Origin: Cristatella mucedo
Lineage: Eukaryota; Bryozoa; Phylactolaemata; Cristatellidae
DNA: 64,000 bases
Assembly (NCBI GenBank): GCA_009760855.2
Contig: WPIO01000262.1
Location: forward strand, 1-64,000
Reading direction: 5' to 3'
Shown here: positions 52,560-64,000 of the stretch, piece by piece
Position numbering within the stretch: the first letter of the stretch is position 1
How the letters are laid out: each line of letters opens with the position of its first letter
Translations under genes and position numbers: made by a program
The notes under the pieces: generated by a model
Told to the model about the DNA's origin: nothing
Database searches by the model: none
Seen by the model: the letters and a program-made list of their open reading frames with translations, nothing else

Positions 52560-52990
52560 GACATGCAATGCAAGTGAAATTTAATGAGGAGAAATAGTCG
52601 TAGAGTGTAATTTCATATGCATTCAAAAAGGAGCTTTGTGAACGAGACTTCTTTCGTTGGGCTATGGAATGCAGTGGATTGAGGTGGATTTTGGTAATGG
52701 CCCGTTGGGTTGAAATGTTATTTTAGTGGACTTCATGAGAAATCGTGAGCAGAATCGTGCGAAATTTTTTGGGTAAATCGCACACGTAGCGTAGTTTGAT
52801 ATTCCTAACTTTTGGAGCTTAGCACAGCTGACTTGTGGTGGATTTGAAAGGAACTAAAGCTGATTATGGCGGATCACCACACAAGCATCCTGTCCTGAAG
52901 CTCATTTGCAATAGTGACCATATGCACAGTGAAATGAATTTTGGCTGATAGATAAGATCGAATATATACTACAAGATCCGCCTAAAATGT
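52560..52990 (-). repeat. Inverted copy of two to three units of the 165-bp array
   Basis: The reverse complement matches 46200-46500 across about 430 bp. Shared blocks include GGAATATCAAACTAC, GAAGTCCACT, TCCACTGCATTCCA and ATTTCACTTGCATTG, in the same order. Confidence 0.72.
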
Positions 52991-53865
52991 GAGCTCGGTA
53001 ATGCCAATATCCGTTGATGCTTTTAGCCTAATTAGAGTGAATTGCTGGGGATGCAGAGCAGCTGTGCACCTTGGTTAGAGGGCAACATATCCGGCGTATC
53101 CGTGCTTGGCCGGGTTATTCGGGGGCCAGAGATGCACTTCCTTACAATTCTCCACGCCCTGGAGAATGGCCTGGAGGAACTCCAATTGCAGGATGGACGT
53201 TTACTTAACTTCTTATCAATAGCTGTGGGTATTCCACTGGTACCATCACTGTGACAACCATCGGCTGTCCTTAGATAAGCTACTCAAAACAGTACTCCCT
53301 TAGCACTAGGTGCTCAGTCGCCATCAGTCAATACCTACCGGTTAGCCTTTCTTCGGTGAGTCAGCAGGAACCTCTATGCATCGTGCTCTCGACCTAGCAA
53401 ACCGTTCGGCTATCAAACCTAAGAACCCTTACTTTAAAGAGCTGATTAGCACTCATTGCTGTAGTAACTCACTCATGCACACTTCAGTGCGCTTAGGAAA
53501 GTTGACCCCTGAGCTTTACGGTTGCCAAAATTTTGTAGGATCAGCGTCTGCCTAGCTGTCTACATGCTGCTTAGCCTGGCAAGCCACTTTATGGTCGTCC
53601 CAAAGTTATTAGACATCCTCTTCAATTATGCATAATAAATCTCCGCTCAATCAAAACCATGGGGATAATTATCTACGATCATGCTGTCCAGGAAAAGCAT
53701 TTCTGCTTACAAAAAATGAGGCTCTGCTTGGTTTTTGTGTGTATGAGACCACTTCACCGAGTTCTCGTCCCTTCAGTGCATGCTGTCTGACAAGGTGGGT
53801 GGGTGACTGAGTAGCTATTGTAGTTTGTTTAATCATTCTGCTACCATATGTTCTGCTACAGACTG
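52991..53865. other. Unassigned sequence
   Basis: No gene recognised. Confidence 0.3.
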
Positions 53866-53869
53866 TGGC

Positions 53870-54080
53870 AATTCTTTCCAGCCGTCTTGAGTGCTACTTC
53901 CATGCCACTTACTACCTCAATTCCCTTGTGACTCAGCTAAGCTTCTCTGTTTCCCTCTCTTTTGTATAAGATAAAATATGGTGTCTATCAAAATTCGTAA
54001 CGAAAGCTGCTTAACCTCTGAGTGGGCTGCAGAAAACTCTCCTGTGTGGCATCCATATAGTCTTCAAGGCTTTGCTGACT
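53870..54080 (+). mobile_element. LINE B 3' fragment, degenerate
   Basis: It matches the LINE B stretch from GTGCTACTTCCATGCCACTT to the GTGTGGCATCCAT equivalent of the 3' untranslated region. Confidence 0.5.
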
Positions 54081-54221
54081 TAGAGAAGGAGACGAAGATG
54101 TCTATGTGTCGCACGCTGCCAGCTGGATCCCCTCTGTACCCTCTCGGCTGCTGCCTTGCCGCCAAAGCCGCTCAGCCCTGCCGAGCTGGCCAACGGAGTA
54201 GGACAGCTCGCAGTGCTTGAT

Positions 54222-56220
54222 AATAATAATAATATACTTGATGATTAAAGCGCCCTCAGATAACTCAGTCTATTTCTATGTGCCTTACATGTACTGCAAG
54301 AGAAAACACGATCAAATGATGAGTGGTATCATGTATTATTAAAAAAAACAAGAATAAAGTGGGTAGGGGCAACACGCATAGGGTCACCATACAAATGCAA
54401 CAGTATCACACAGGCACATAAAGAACGAATCACAGGGACACACTTTAATGCTGTCATATATTGGTGCGTTTTTAATTTCTTTTTAAATATGATCAAGTCG
54501 GGGAATGTTGTGATGGAAGATGGGACTGAGTTCCAGGATTTGGAAGCATACGAACTATGGGGAACGTTCTCCAAAGAATGTGACGTTTTGTATGAGGTAA
54601 AGTTAGATTCCAAAAAGTGGGTGGTACGATGCTTAGCCTGGGGGGGGGGGGGGCAGCAGATCTGATAGGCAGGCTGGAGCCAAAGAATGAAGTGACCTAA
54701 AAGTGAGCAAGAAAAACCCTGTAGTCGATGCATTGCTTGACTTGTAGCCAGTGCAGGTTGGCGAGAAGTGGAGTGATGTGGCAACTGCAAAGCTCATCAT
54801 AGACAAGCCTAGCTAAAGAGTTGTGCACCAGCTATACCTGATTGCACATGTGCCTGATTGCACGGTGCCTGATTGCACATGCCGGTAGATCAGCAAGCAA
54901 TGAGTTACAGAAGTCAAGATGGGATGTCAAAAAGTCACGGACCAATTTAGGTGTGGTATCCCTGTCTAAATAAGCCCGAATTTAGCAATTTTATATAGGT
55001 GAAAGTAGGCAGACTTGATTGCGGAGCTGATGTGATCGCCTAACGAAAGGTCACTTTGGAACACGACACCTAGATTTCGTGCATATTCAACAGAAGATAT
55101 GCTGGCAGAGCCAATTTTGAGCGTTAGTCTCCCCTTTTTCTGAATCACCCTTAATTTTGCTCATAACTAGTATGCTAGTTTCATCATCATTACATTTAAG
55201 AAAATTTGATGCCATCTATGTGGCAATGTCATCAATACAAGCAGCAACAGAGTTGAGAGAATTTAACGGGCTGGAGGGCTTGGAGGTATGAAAGCAAAGG
55301 AACAACTGAGTGTCGTCCGCATAGAAGCAAAAGCCTAGAATGTGCTTGGCAATCACATCGGCTAGACGGAAAGCATAAACCGTAAAACAACACAGGAGTG
55401 AGCATGGAGCCCATAGTTACCACATACTTCAGAGGTACCTCGGATGCTCTTCCTCCATTCACGTGAACACTCTGGAGTCTCCGACTGAGATAGGACCTGA
55501 AAAAAGTTGCTGAGAGGTGCAAATGAAGCCCGGGCGAGATGAGAGGCGCCAAAGAAGGACTTGGTGATCGACAGTCTCAAAAGATCCTGTAAGATCGAGC
55601 AAAACAAGCAGGGATACTCTACCCATATCTGCATTCCAAAGTAGGTCATTGTACACCCCAAGCAATGCTCACTCTGTGGAGTGACTAGCTATAAAGCTGG
55701 ACTGGAACTTGCTAGCAACTTTTGAAGTTTCAATATATGGGTTCAGCTGGTCAGCCACGACTCGTTCCAGTGTCTTTAATAGTAATTGTAGAAGGAAGAC
55801 TGGACGGTAGTTGCTTAAATTCTCTTGGTCTAGTTTCGCTTACTTGAGTAGTGGCCTGACTACAGCTTTTTGAAAGATGCCAGGACATGACCTGGGGCTA
55901 ATGAAAGTATTAATAATATTATTTATGCATGGCAGCAGCAGACCAATGCATTCTAGGAGCAGGACAGTGGGGACAGATTCCGAAGGACATGTTGTCTTCT
56001 TTGATTCGGATATGAACCTCAGGACAAGGTTACTAGTGACCTGCTTGAATGTAGACATTGAGCTTTAGCAAGAAAGCGAATCGAGGTACCATATTCAAGG
56101 AGGGATGATGCCATGTCGGGGTAGGACTGCATGACATTGTCTATCTTCTGGACAAGAAAGCTAGAGAGGCGATCAGCTAGACCATCCCAAGGACCATCAG
56201 GCAAGGAGGGCACAATAACG
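54222..56220 (-). mobile_element. LINE A copy with reverse-transcriptase remnants (about 2 kb)
   Basis: Order on the minus strand: pre-RT segment (56213-56019), fingers (SVPTVLLLECIGLLLPCINN), a block with VYNDLLWNADMGRVSLLVLL, palm remnants near 55320, NLGVVFQSDLSLGDHISSAI, the end of the ORF with a G run at 54642-54652, and the tail at 54222-54300. Broken by several indels; parallel to the 40430-42370 copy. Confidence 0.78.
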
Positions 56221-58990
56221 CATATTTTCGTAGGTGCAGACAGTGCTCCTCAAACACTGCTGCTCCAAAAAAAAACAACTCCTGCAGACTCTGGCTGATG
56301 TTCCCACTCGAGTTTCCTCCATGGCCACTGCTGTACAGTGGCCGACCGGCCGATTAATCAGAGGCTGATCACAGCTGAGCACTGGCCGACCTGATGATGC
56401 TCACAACAGCTGTTCACCAGTAGTTTAGGAGAAGAGCCAATCCCTCTCTTTGCTGCGAATCAGCTAGGACAAGCCTGCCTCTAGGAGTGCTGCATTCCTA
56501 TCCAAATGACATTGGTGCAGAAGTCGCCACCCAATCCCCCTGCATTAGCAGCTGAAGCAGGCGCCGACAGTATCCTGCCCCAACAATGTGGTCTCATACA
56601 GCAGGAGGTTTGAAACTCACAAAGTCACCTCTTGCTCCACTTAGTGCTCTGGCTGCAAGAAAGAGATTAACTTGAGAGGAAGTAGGGTAGGGACTTGAGA
56701 GGCAGGAGAAGCAAGCAACTGTGATAACACAGCTATCGGGCAGAGCCACAACGACGTGACCAAAGCGTCTTATCATTACAGCGACCGAACGTCACTTCGC
56801 CTGGTCTGGGGAGCCGCTGCCGTATGCCCACTTTGAGAGGCCTTTGGTCACTCAACTCTCGTGCTCCTTAATAATAATAATACAATAATATATTTCATAG
56901 AGCGCCCTAAGGAAAATCAACCTCTTTCTAGGCACTTTACATTTGCTGCAAAGCACGATCGTTTGCCCTGATGCCGTGACCCTTTCGGAAGCTGATGGCA
57001 GCTTTAAGTAAGTTTGCTGCAAGGCAGCTGTAGCTAAAAGAACTGATGCTTTTGATATCGTCTGCACAAAGCCTTCCCTTTCTGCAGACGTTGTCAAGCA
57101 GCATCAGTTTGGATTGGCTCGTGCGCCAATATGTTGATTGGTTGGCCACGCTTAAGCACAGTCGGCGAAGCTTTCGGAAGTATCTCAATGAAATGCCACC
57201 ATCCTCGACCTGCGGCTAATTGGCTGGGGGCTCAGCCAATACGCCGTCGTATATACCCTCACAGTCGAGTTCTGTGTGGTCACTGAGTGACCTTTCAGCC
57301 GGAAGCCGGCTCGGGCTTGGCCAGCAGGCTAGCCAGCTGGGTAGAGAGCTAAAATGCCACACCGACCGATACAACCGATCTGATCGATCCGAAAGATCTA
57401 ACCGATCCGACCGACCGATCTGACTATCCCTGACAGCAAAGGCGGTCTCAATGCTAGACGATGCAAGGTGAGGAGGCCTCGGGCACGTGGCTGTGACATG
57501 CAGCCGAGTCGCAAGCTCCGGCCAGATATTCATGCCATGGCAGGGCGGCGGCTATTGGCCAGATAGAGACAACGAGTGTACGAACCTCTGCTTCCTGCCG
57601 CAGCCCACCCTGGGCAGAGCACGGCAAGCCGGATCCTCACGGACGAGACTTGTGCGAAACCGCGTCGGGCTAAAGCAGGACGCTCAGTGCATTCATTAGC
57701 CACTCATCCAAGGACACAGCAGGCTGGTTAGTACATATGTAGCCAGCGCTTGATAATAAAGTTAAATTGACAGGTCTTCAGATAACTTCTCTGCTAGCAG
57801 CTTCTCCCTTAAATCAAAGCACTAAACCATACGACGGAAATTCTGCAAGCTAAACCCACAATTATTCGAGCAGCTAGTAACCAGCTTGTCCTCGACTCAG
57901 CGAAGAGCAGTAGTTAAAATCAGAAGATACTATCTTACTTATGTCGCTGCATTCACTTATGGGCACCCAGAGACGCCAACCAGTCCTACTGTCACAAACA
58001 GGCTTTGGAGTGGCTTCCACATCAGGACAGAATTAGGCCACAAACACAGCGCGAAGATGTCTCAACCGACGCCCGAAAAATATCGATGAAGTTCCAAGCT
58101 TTGGAATCTCGACAAGCAACAAGTCGGTGAAGCGCCAACTCACGCACATATGCCACGAGTAGCTGAATGCAATAGCAACGAAGGTTGCACATAACATAAA
58201 TAACAAGATCATATCCAGAGCCTAAAGAAATCTCTTCGACAATGATACCAACTCGTATAAGGTGCCCAGCTGAGAGCACAACTACTTAGGCAAAACTGCT
58301 AAAGCACAACTGACCGCCCTGGCTGTATTACTGCCACAAACCATGGATTATCATATAACCGGTTCCAAGCTCCTACAACTCAGGTATGGCAAATAATAAA
58401 TATCTAGGCAGTCACAATCTAGCTGATTTAGCATGCTGCTGGTTCACTACTAACCGTGCCTTGCCTTGCAGTAGACAAAGCCCAGATGACCAAAGGACAG
58501 CATAGATGTGTCTCGGTCAGCAGAAGTGACCTTGGCAGTGCTGACTGATTCTTGAGCAGGGCTTAAACTGATTAATTGCTCAGCCGGATGGACCTGAGGA
58601 CAGCCAGATTGGAGCACTTAACCGAACCACCATGCCACTGAGACTGTTTGCTATCAGTCACCAAGACCTCTTCCAAAAAAAGGATTCGGTTAGGCCACAT
58701 GCCAACCAGCAGATCCACACAGGGACTGCTCTTATTGATCACTGCCCACGGTCAACTGTTTGGAGCTTATCATTCCAGACAAAAAATCCTAATCCTGGCA
58801 AGTCTTAGAAATCGGAAGTCGTTTGTTCTACAATCGTCTGGTAAGCTCAAGCTGATTAGGCCATGGATGTGCTGATTGTCATCAACCGTTGCCTCATATG
58901 ATTAAATGTGTGAGCTGAATGTTTGAGGCACTTCAAAGGCAAGCAATCTCTTGCAACTCTCTCGCCTGGGAATTTGTTGTCATTGAGCAT
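56221..58990. other. Unassigned host sequence with one LINE A tail
   Basis: A minus-strand LINE A tail is at about 56872-56955. About 57355-57425 has short GATC-containing CCGATCTGAC-type tandem units. No supported gene. Confidence 0.35.
57355..57425. repeat. Short ACCGATC-type tandem repeat
   Basis: About seven degenerate 10-bp units containing CCGATC/CCGACC. Confidence 0.6.
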
Positions 58991-59014
58991 GCTACCGTTA
59001 ACCAACGAACCTCT

Positions 59015-59097
59015 TTTCTTTGCGGTAAATGTAAAGTGCCAAGAAAGAGATTGAGTGTTCTCTGCCGGCACAATATCAAATTGTGTATTATTATTAT
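59015..59097 (+). mobile_element. LINE A tail
   Basis: GTAAATGTAAAGTGCC, AGAAAGAGATTGAG and ATT repeats on the plus strand. Confidence 0.65.
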
Positions 59098-59394
59098 ATT
59101 TCAACAGGCCTTGACCTTGCAACGAACAGCAAATCAGGAAAAAACCTGGTAGGGCTTGACTGGTGGCCCGAGGGAGGCTAGTAATAATAACAATACGTTT
59201 CTATAGCGCCGCCAGAGAACTGCATTCCCAGACCATTCATCCTACCCTAAATAGTAAGCCATTTGACTCCTAGCATCAGTCTCGAGGTATCAGCTGATAG
59301 AGGCTGAACAGCCTGGGAGTGTATGTGTAAGTGTGACCAATTGATAGGATGGCTGTACACCACCACCAGGAGGGTAGAAACTCCCAGCAGTGTA

Positions 59395-59715
59395 ATGATA
59401 ATAATAATAGTAATAATAAATTTGACACCCTCACAGGACTCGATTTCTTTCTAGGTACTTTACATTTGCCGCTGAAGATGCACGATCGAATGGTTAGTGG
59501 TAGCACGTTCAATAACAACAAGCATAACATGGTTAGGGATGACATACACAGAGTCAGCATGCAAACATGGTTAGCAGCAGTATGCACAGTGTCTGCATGC
59601 ATAAGCGGGTAAAGGACGAATCACACGGACCGACCAAATGCTGTGATAATAAGATGTGTTTTTAGTTTTAGTTTAGCCTTTTTAAATGTGGTCAAGTCAG
59701 AGGACGTCGTCATCA
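59395..59715 (-). mobile_element. LINE A 3' end
   Basis: ATT repeats (59397-59420), the tail and the 3' untranslated region are readable on the minus strand as far as the end of the ORF. Confidence 0.65.
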
Positions 59716-59799
59716 TAAAAAAGCAGCCTCTGTATTTGCATCAACATCTGGGCAAGCATGAGCCAAAAGCTGCTGGCACTAGCCGGAGTGGAGACAGTG

Positions 59800-60900
59800 A
59801 GCTCACATGCTCCGACGGGACTGAGAACTGATGTGAGCTCCACGAGAGCGCAGCAGAGACAGCATTCCGCCCTACGATGGAAACTGGAGGTTGTTTTCCT
59901 ACGCTAGTTCTTTCTACCTGTTGCATGCAGCTCGGGACATGCTGGAATGCTCGGGTCGCTCGCCGCGGCGCCGAGCGTCGCGCAAGGAGAAGCTCAGCCA
60001 AAGCACCACGAGTGTACAGGAAATATGAGCTCACGGCCAGCGACGCGAGGCTAGCGCACTGAAGCCATCGAGGCTGGCGGCCAGTACAGAGCTTCCGGGA
60101 GGGCCATGTGGCCACACCGTCAAAACTGGGCACGGCCAGCGGCTTGTTGCCCAACCGCTCCGTGAGCGGTGCGAGACCCTGCCGCCGCTTTGATTTTTTA
60201 AAGCACACTCGGTAGGAAAAATTGGCGTACTTGTAGGAGTTGGAGATGTTTGGCTACAGCGCCCGAACGCGACCGCGTAGCCATACAGGAGGCCAAGTTT
60301 ATACACACAATGGTCAGCAATAGCCAACAATACCAGGCAAAGCGATCCGCTAAAATCGACCAAACTGTCCAGAATAAGTCGTAGTGAGCGAGAGGGCGCG
60401 CGGCGCTGGCCGCTTTCGAGCACGGAGGCGAGCGACAGCGAGCCCTACCTGATTCAGCCTGGGTACCGGCTGAGCCCATCTGCCTCATGCCGGCATCAGT
60501 CGGCGCTGCCTCAAGGGGAGTGGCCTAGCATGCGTTCGGGGTGGGGAGAGGGCACTGGCCTCGCCTCGCCGGCCGAGCCGCGAATGCGCGACCGAGAAAT
60601 CAATTTGATAGCCAAATAGCCTTTTATACCAGCTACGGCACGCCTTCGAAGCTCCCCAGTTCATTTCCTGGATCGCTCTCGCATCGCGCGAGGGGATGAG
60701 GACGAGCGGAGGGTGGGCGGAGGGCAGCGCCGCCGGCGGAGCAGACTAGGTGTTATCGAGGTTCAAATCGTACTTGCCAAATCGTGTTCAATCCGTGGCT
60801 CGGGTCAGGGGGGGCGTGGGTGTCAAGTCCCATCCAAGAGTCCGTTCTCGGCAGTTAAGGTTCTCAATGTATACTGTACCTTAGGGGGAAGGGATTTAGG
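59800..60900. other. GC- and CpG-rich island
   Basis: GC content and CpG frequency are well above the surroundings (for example GCTCGCCGCGGCGCCGAGCG near 59960). Several overlapping open frames exist on both strands, none with a recognised domain. It may be a CpG island or promoter of a gene that begins near here, but no exon can be supported. Confidence 0.35.
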
Positions 60901-61234
60901 CCCGTGGCCTCGGCTATCTCTTCTGAGCTGAAGATACTCTACTATTTATCGTTGATACACTCGGAATCTGCTAAGGTGACTGATAAACTGAATACTTACC
61001 TTCAGACATTCGATCTAGTAGGTCCGAATATTACCTTAAACTCAACGGCTATAAAACACAATTGCTGCTCACAAGACACACCATGCATGAGGCTCGACTG
61101 CGTGATTTTGCTCTTCAATAGATGACAATTTTGTTAGACCTGCACAAGTGCTCGGAATTGAGGTGGTTGTTTTTTACACACATTTGAGACTTTTTAAACT
61201 TGACGACTGCTTTCTTATGCAACGACAACTACTC

Positions 61235-61490
61235 TCCTGCTGTCGACTATAGCTCATCCTCGTCAGCAGTCCTGAGCTGCTCCTTCCATGCTACTCACTG
61301 ACTCAACTGCTCTCTTGACTCTGCTATGCTTTCCACTTTCTCTTTGTTACGTGAGATAAAGTATGTTGGCTACCGAATGCGTAGTGAAAGTCGCCTAGGC
61401 TGCGAGTTCGCTATACAAAACTCTCCTGCGTAACACCTGCTTAGTCTTTATGACTTTGTGGAGTTACAGACCGAGATACATTACATTACA
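61235..61490 (+). mobile_element. LINE B 3' end
   Basis: The full 3' untranslated region on the plus strand ends in TACATTACATTACAT at about 61477-61492. Confidence 0.7.
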
Positions 61491-61494
61491 TGAC

Positions 61495-61592
61495 AAGCAT
61501 GATTTTACTTACCATTCAATTGCATTTCCCTTTGCAGCAAATGTAAAGCGCCTAGAAAGAGATTAAGTTCTCTGAGGGCGCTTTATCAAGTA

Positions 61593-61630
<38 letters not shown>

Positions 61631-61632
61631 CT
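61495..61632 (+). mobile_element. LINE A 3' end with 12-unit ATT tail
   Basis: It has the cleanest copy of the tail motif (GCAAATGTAAAGCGCC, then GAGGGCGCTTTATCAAGT) and uninterrupted ATT repeats at 61594-61629, so it is probably one of the younger copies. Confidence 0.75.
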
Positions 61633-61804
61633 TAGCTAAAAATCACGTCCGATCATTATCAAAGGTTAGAGACCAACTACGGTGGCTTTCAAAAAATTTA
61701 ACTCGGTGCCTGGTTTTGTCTCGGTAGATTATTGCAAATCCATTTTGGTTTGGCTACCAAAATAAGCCATTAAGCCACAGCAGCTAGTGACAAGAACTAC
61801 AAAA

Positions 61805-61975
61805 GTATAATTCATTTGTATAGCACCCTAAGAGAACCTAATCGATCTCTATTCAGGCACTTCACGTATGCCACGGGCTCTAGCCCACGACCTTGGCTAT
61901 CAAATTGATTCACATTGACCTTGGTCGGAGCGAGCACTTAAAGCGCCGGGCCTAACCATCTGTGTGATAAACGTG
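61805..61975 (-). mobile_element. SINE 2, minus strand
   Basis: LINE-like 3' end first (ATTTGTATAGCACCC), then a damaged B box (GGCTCTAGCCC) and the GACCTTGGTCGG segment shared with the other copies. It has an internal insertion of about 25 bp. Confidence 0.6.
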
Positions 61976-62109
61976 GATGCAAGGCTGATTAAACAACTCG
62001 GGTGGGCACAGGCAGCCGCAAAATGTGTTCGTAATTCTAAGAGAGACTAAGGAGTCGAACTCAGAATGCTCAGGTAGTTTGGATTCGCCAGGAGATTGGT
62101 CTGCTGCCG

Positions 62110-62252
62110 AAAATGGTTTTGCCCACTGGTTAAGGTGCTCGCCTCGACCAAGGTCTGGCCGAGGTCGTGGGCTCAGCCCCGTCGCATATGTGAAGCATCT
62201 ACGCAGAGAGTAAGTTCTTTCAAGGCGCTATACAAATGAATTATATTATTAT
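62110..62252 (+). mobile_element. SINE 2, plus strand
   Basis: TTAAGGTGCTCGCC, CGACCAAGGTCTGG and GAGGTCGTGGGCTC match 52398-52550. The 3' part AGGCGCTATACAAATGAATT ends in TTATTATT. Confidence 0.65.
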
Positions 62253-62279
62253 CTAGGAACGCATTGGCGGTTCGGTGGT

Positions 62280-62560
62280 CAAGATCAACCCCTATAATGA
62301 GTAGGGTTAGCTGGGTAGTTACGTAGGGGCTCGTGCACACGGTGGCTGTGTGACAAAAGCGATCCCCCCAAGCGAGTGGTGGTGATGACGACCGCGGCTG
62401 TATTGTATCACAAGCAAGCAACGTAAGCGAGCGAGTGCAGTAGCAGTCGTGAAAGTAGGTCCGGAGCACGACGAGAAAAACGCAAGTGAGAGAGAGTGAG
62501 AGAGAAGGAGAAAGAGGGAGGAAGAGAGGAGAGAAAGAGAGAGAGAGAGAGAGAGATTGA
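62280..62560. repeat. Dispersed repeat, copy 2, running into a GA microsatellite
   Basis: It shares blocks with 51000-51420. The GA tract (62482-62556) occupies the place where copy 1 has a short GAAAGG-rich stretch. Confidence 0.55.
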
Positions 62561-62589
62561 GAGTGATTGGTCCTTAGGCATTTGGGCAT

Positions 62590-62660
62590 AATGCCTTTCT
62601 TTGCAGGAAATGTAAAGTGCCTAGAAAGAGATATTAGTATTCTAGCCAAGACAGAATAAA
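62590..62660 (+). mobile_element. LINE A tail, no ATT repeat
   Basis: GCAGGAAATGTAAAGTGCC and AGAAAGAGAT are recognisable on the plus strand. Confidence 0.5.
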
Positions 62661-63420
62661 GGAGCTTGTTATATCTTTGCAAGCCACTGTGTGAGACAGT
62701 TACTAATCTTAGATTGGGATCAGTGGCATTAGATATTCTGGGATCAAGCTATGGCTAGTGGGACTCTTGACTAGGCACTCCATACAACAATGACTTCGGC
62801 TTTACGAATTGCTACTCTAGCATCTACTGAGGTTGGCCATCCACTCCTGTCGGCAAGCACATCCAGGTTCACTTTGTCACGTGCATGCTTAAATTTCCTG
62901 AGTCCTTAAAAATATTCCGAGTCTGATTGCCATACTGTTCTTTGATGGCTGCCTTTCTCCTTAGAATTAGTGGAGAAGATTTCAAGCACCAAGCCGCTAA
63001 GACCATTTCCACGCGGTGCTTTTACCTCTAGGCATCCAAGGGGATGACACTTACGTTGCTTCAGAATAAGAGTAGCCAAAGATATTTGTCTCGCAGGTGC
63101 TTTACAGTTTTTCTCTCCTCAGAGATGACAGCTCAATGTTTTCAGATGGCTCTAGCCAAGTCTGCTGCCATAGAATTCCCTGATCCTTCGTTCAGTGCAG
63201 CTACTAGTGAGTGCTGACATTTTGGATCATGCTGTTGCTTCATCTAAAAAGGTAATATGTTTTGATTACTCCAAACATGTATTTTCATCGATTCCATCCT
63301 GTCGCGAATTCTCACTTTCCCCAGGGATGCAAGGGTATGCTGCCGATCTCTGGCACTGCTGCTTCTGGAGAGGACATGCTAATTGTTGCATGATTAAAAT
63401 AGTAAGAATTATTAAGCATT
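62661..63420. other. Unassigned sequence
   Basis: No supported feature. A possible short exon with a donor near 63250 is not distinguishable from chance. Confidence 0.25.
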
Positions 63421-63424
63421 CGTA

Positions 63425-63780
63425 TTTCACCCTCAGAGAACTCAGTGTCTTTCTAGGCACTTTGCATGTGCTGCAGAAGAAGCATGGTCGAATGTATAGC
63501 TGTAGAGAGCTCAGTGACAGCAAGCATAACATCGTTAGAATTTGCATGCACAGGGTCAACTTGCAAATACGGTTGGTAGCAGCATGCCTGGTGTCAGCAT
63601 GCACAAACGCCCGAAGGACGAATCGCATTGACCCACTAGATGTTGCGATAAATAGTTGCGTTTTAGTTTGCGTTTCTTCTACTCTAGAATTTTTTGAGGT
63701 TGGCCAACCATGCCTACCGGCAAACACATACAGATTGGCATTTTCACATGCATGCTTACATTTCATGAGTCCCTAGAAAA
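63425..63780 (-). mobile_element. LINE A 3' end, degenerate
   Basis: The tail (CCCTCAGAGAACTCAGTGTC, CTAGGCACTTTGCATG) and 3' untranslated region are on the minus strand. Confidence 0.6.
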
Positions 63781-64000
63781 GATTCGGGTTCTTGTGTTTG
63801 TACTGTAATAGTAATTTCGACGTGTTATATGATGACCGCCAAGCTCCACCAAGCATCACTGACTCTTCTAACAAAGTGTTGTGCGTGTAAGTCTTTATTC
63901 AGACCATAGTATCTGATACTAACTCCCTTCTCAAGCAAGCTACATCAGTTTCAGAGCACTTTTAAATGACGGGTCATGCTGGCACAATGCTTAGCATTTA

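Noticed and set aside
1-64000. CRISPR array or bacterial operon
   Set aside because: No evenly spaced short direct repeats with unique spacers. The repeats here are eukaryotic retrotransposons and satellites, and the host genes are split by introns.

Overview
The window holds three kinds of DNA. Bases 1 to about 11,670 are a decayed, AT-rich viral block. It carries a virion gene set of the adintovirus / Maverick-Polinton type: major capsid protein, two tandem copies of a penton-like protein, an A32/FtsK-like packaging ATPase, an adenain-like protease, a small zinc ribbon, three tandem fibre-like genes, a hydrophobic virion-like protein, an HNH-AP2 endonuclease and a phospholipase A2-like virion protein. 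At least eight of these are interrupted by frameshifts or nonsense codons, and the capsid gene runs off the left edge. No DNA polymerase B or integrase is visible, so the element is either incomplete or continues to the left. Several genes share a TATAGA motif within 0-6 bases of the start codon, and genes diverge across gaps of 13-40 bp, so the promoters must be very compact.

The viral block ends at a 110-bp imperfect hairpin (11671-11780). Directly against it begins a very large inverted duplication: left arm about 11778-16452, right arm about 17497-21805, with a spacer of about 1 kb. The arms can be aligned along their length but differ by substitutions and by two indels. One indel is a LINE fragment with a 5-bp target duplication present only in the left arm, so the structure is unlikely to be a simple assembly fold-back.

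From about 22 kb to the right end is host DNA of an invertebrate metazoan; the phylum cannot be fixed from this sequence. It is dominated by truncated 3' ends of two non-LTR retrotransposon families (one CR1/L2-like with ATT-repeat tails, called LINE A here, and one with TACAT-type tails, called LINE B), two tRNA-derived SINE families, microsatellites, a tandem array of about 165-bp units (46.05-48.72 kb) and an inverted copy of part of that array at 52.56-52.99 kb. One SINE family shares its 3' end with LINE A.

The only convincing host gene lies on the + strand between 23.8 and 44.9 kb. It is a series of exons that each encode half of a CARD (death-fold) domain. Amino-terminal half exons run phase 1 to phase 0 and carboxy-terminal half exons start in phase 0, so each CARD is a symmetrical phase 1-1 module. 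Two full CARDs and the carboxy-terminal half of a third are visible, interleaved with LINE and SINE insertions. This fits a multi-CARD innate-immunity or apoptosis adaptor, or a cluster of such genes.
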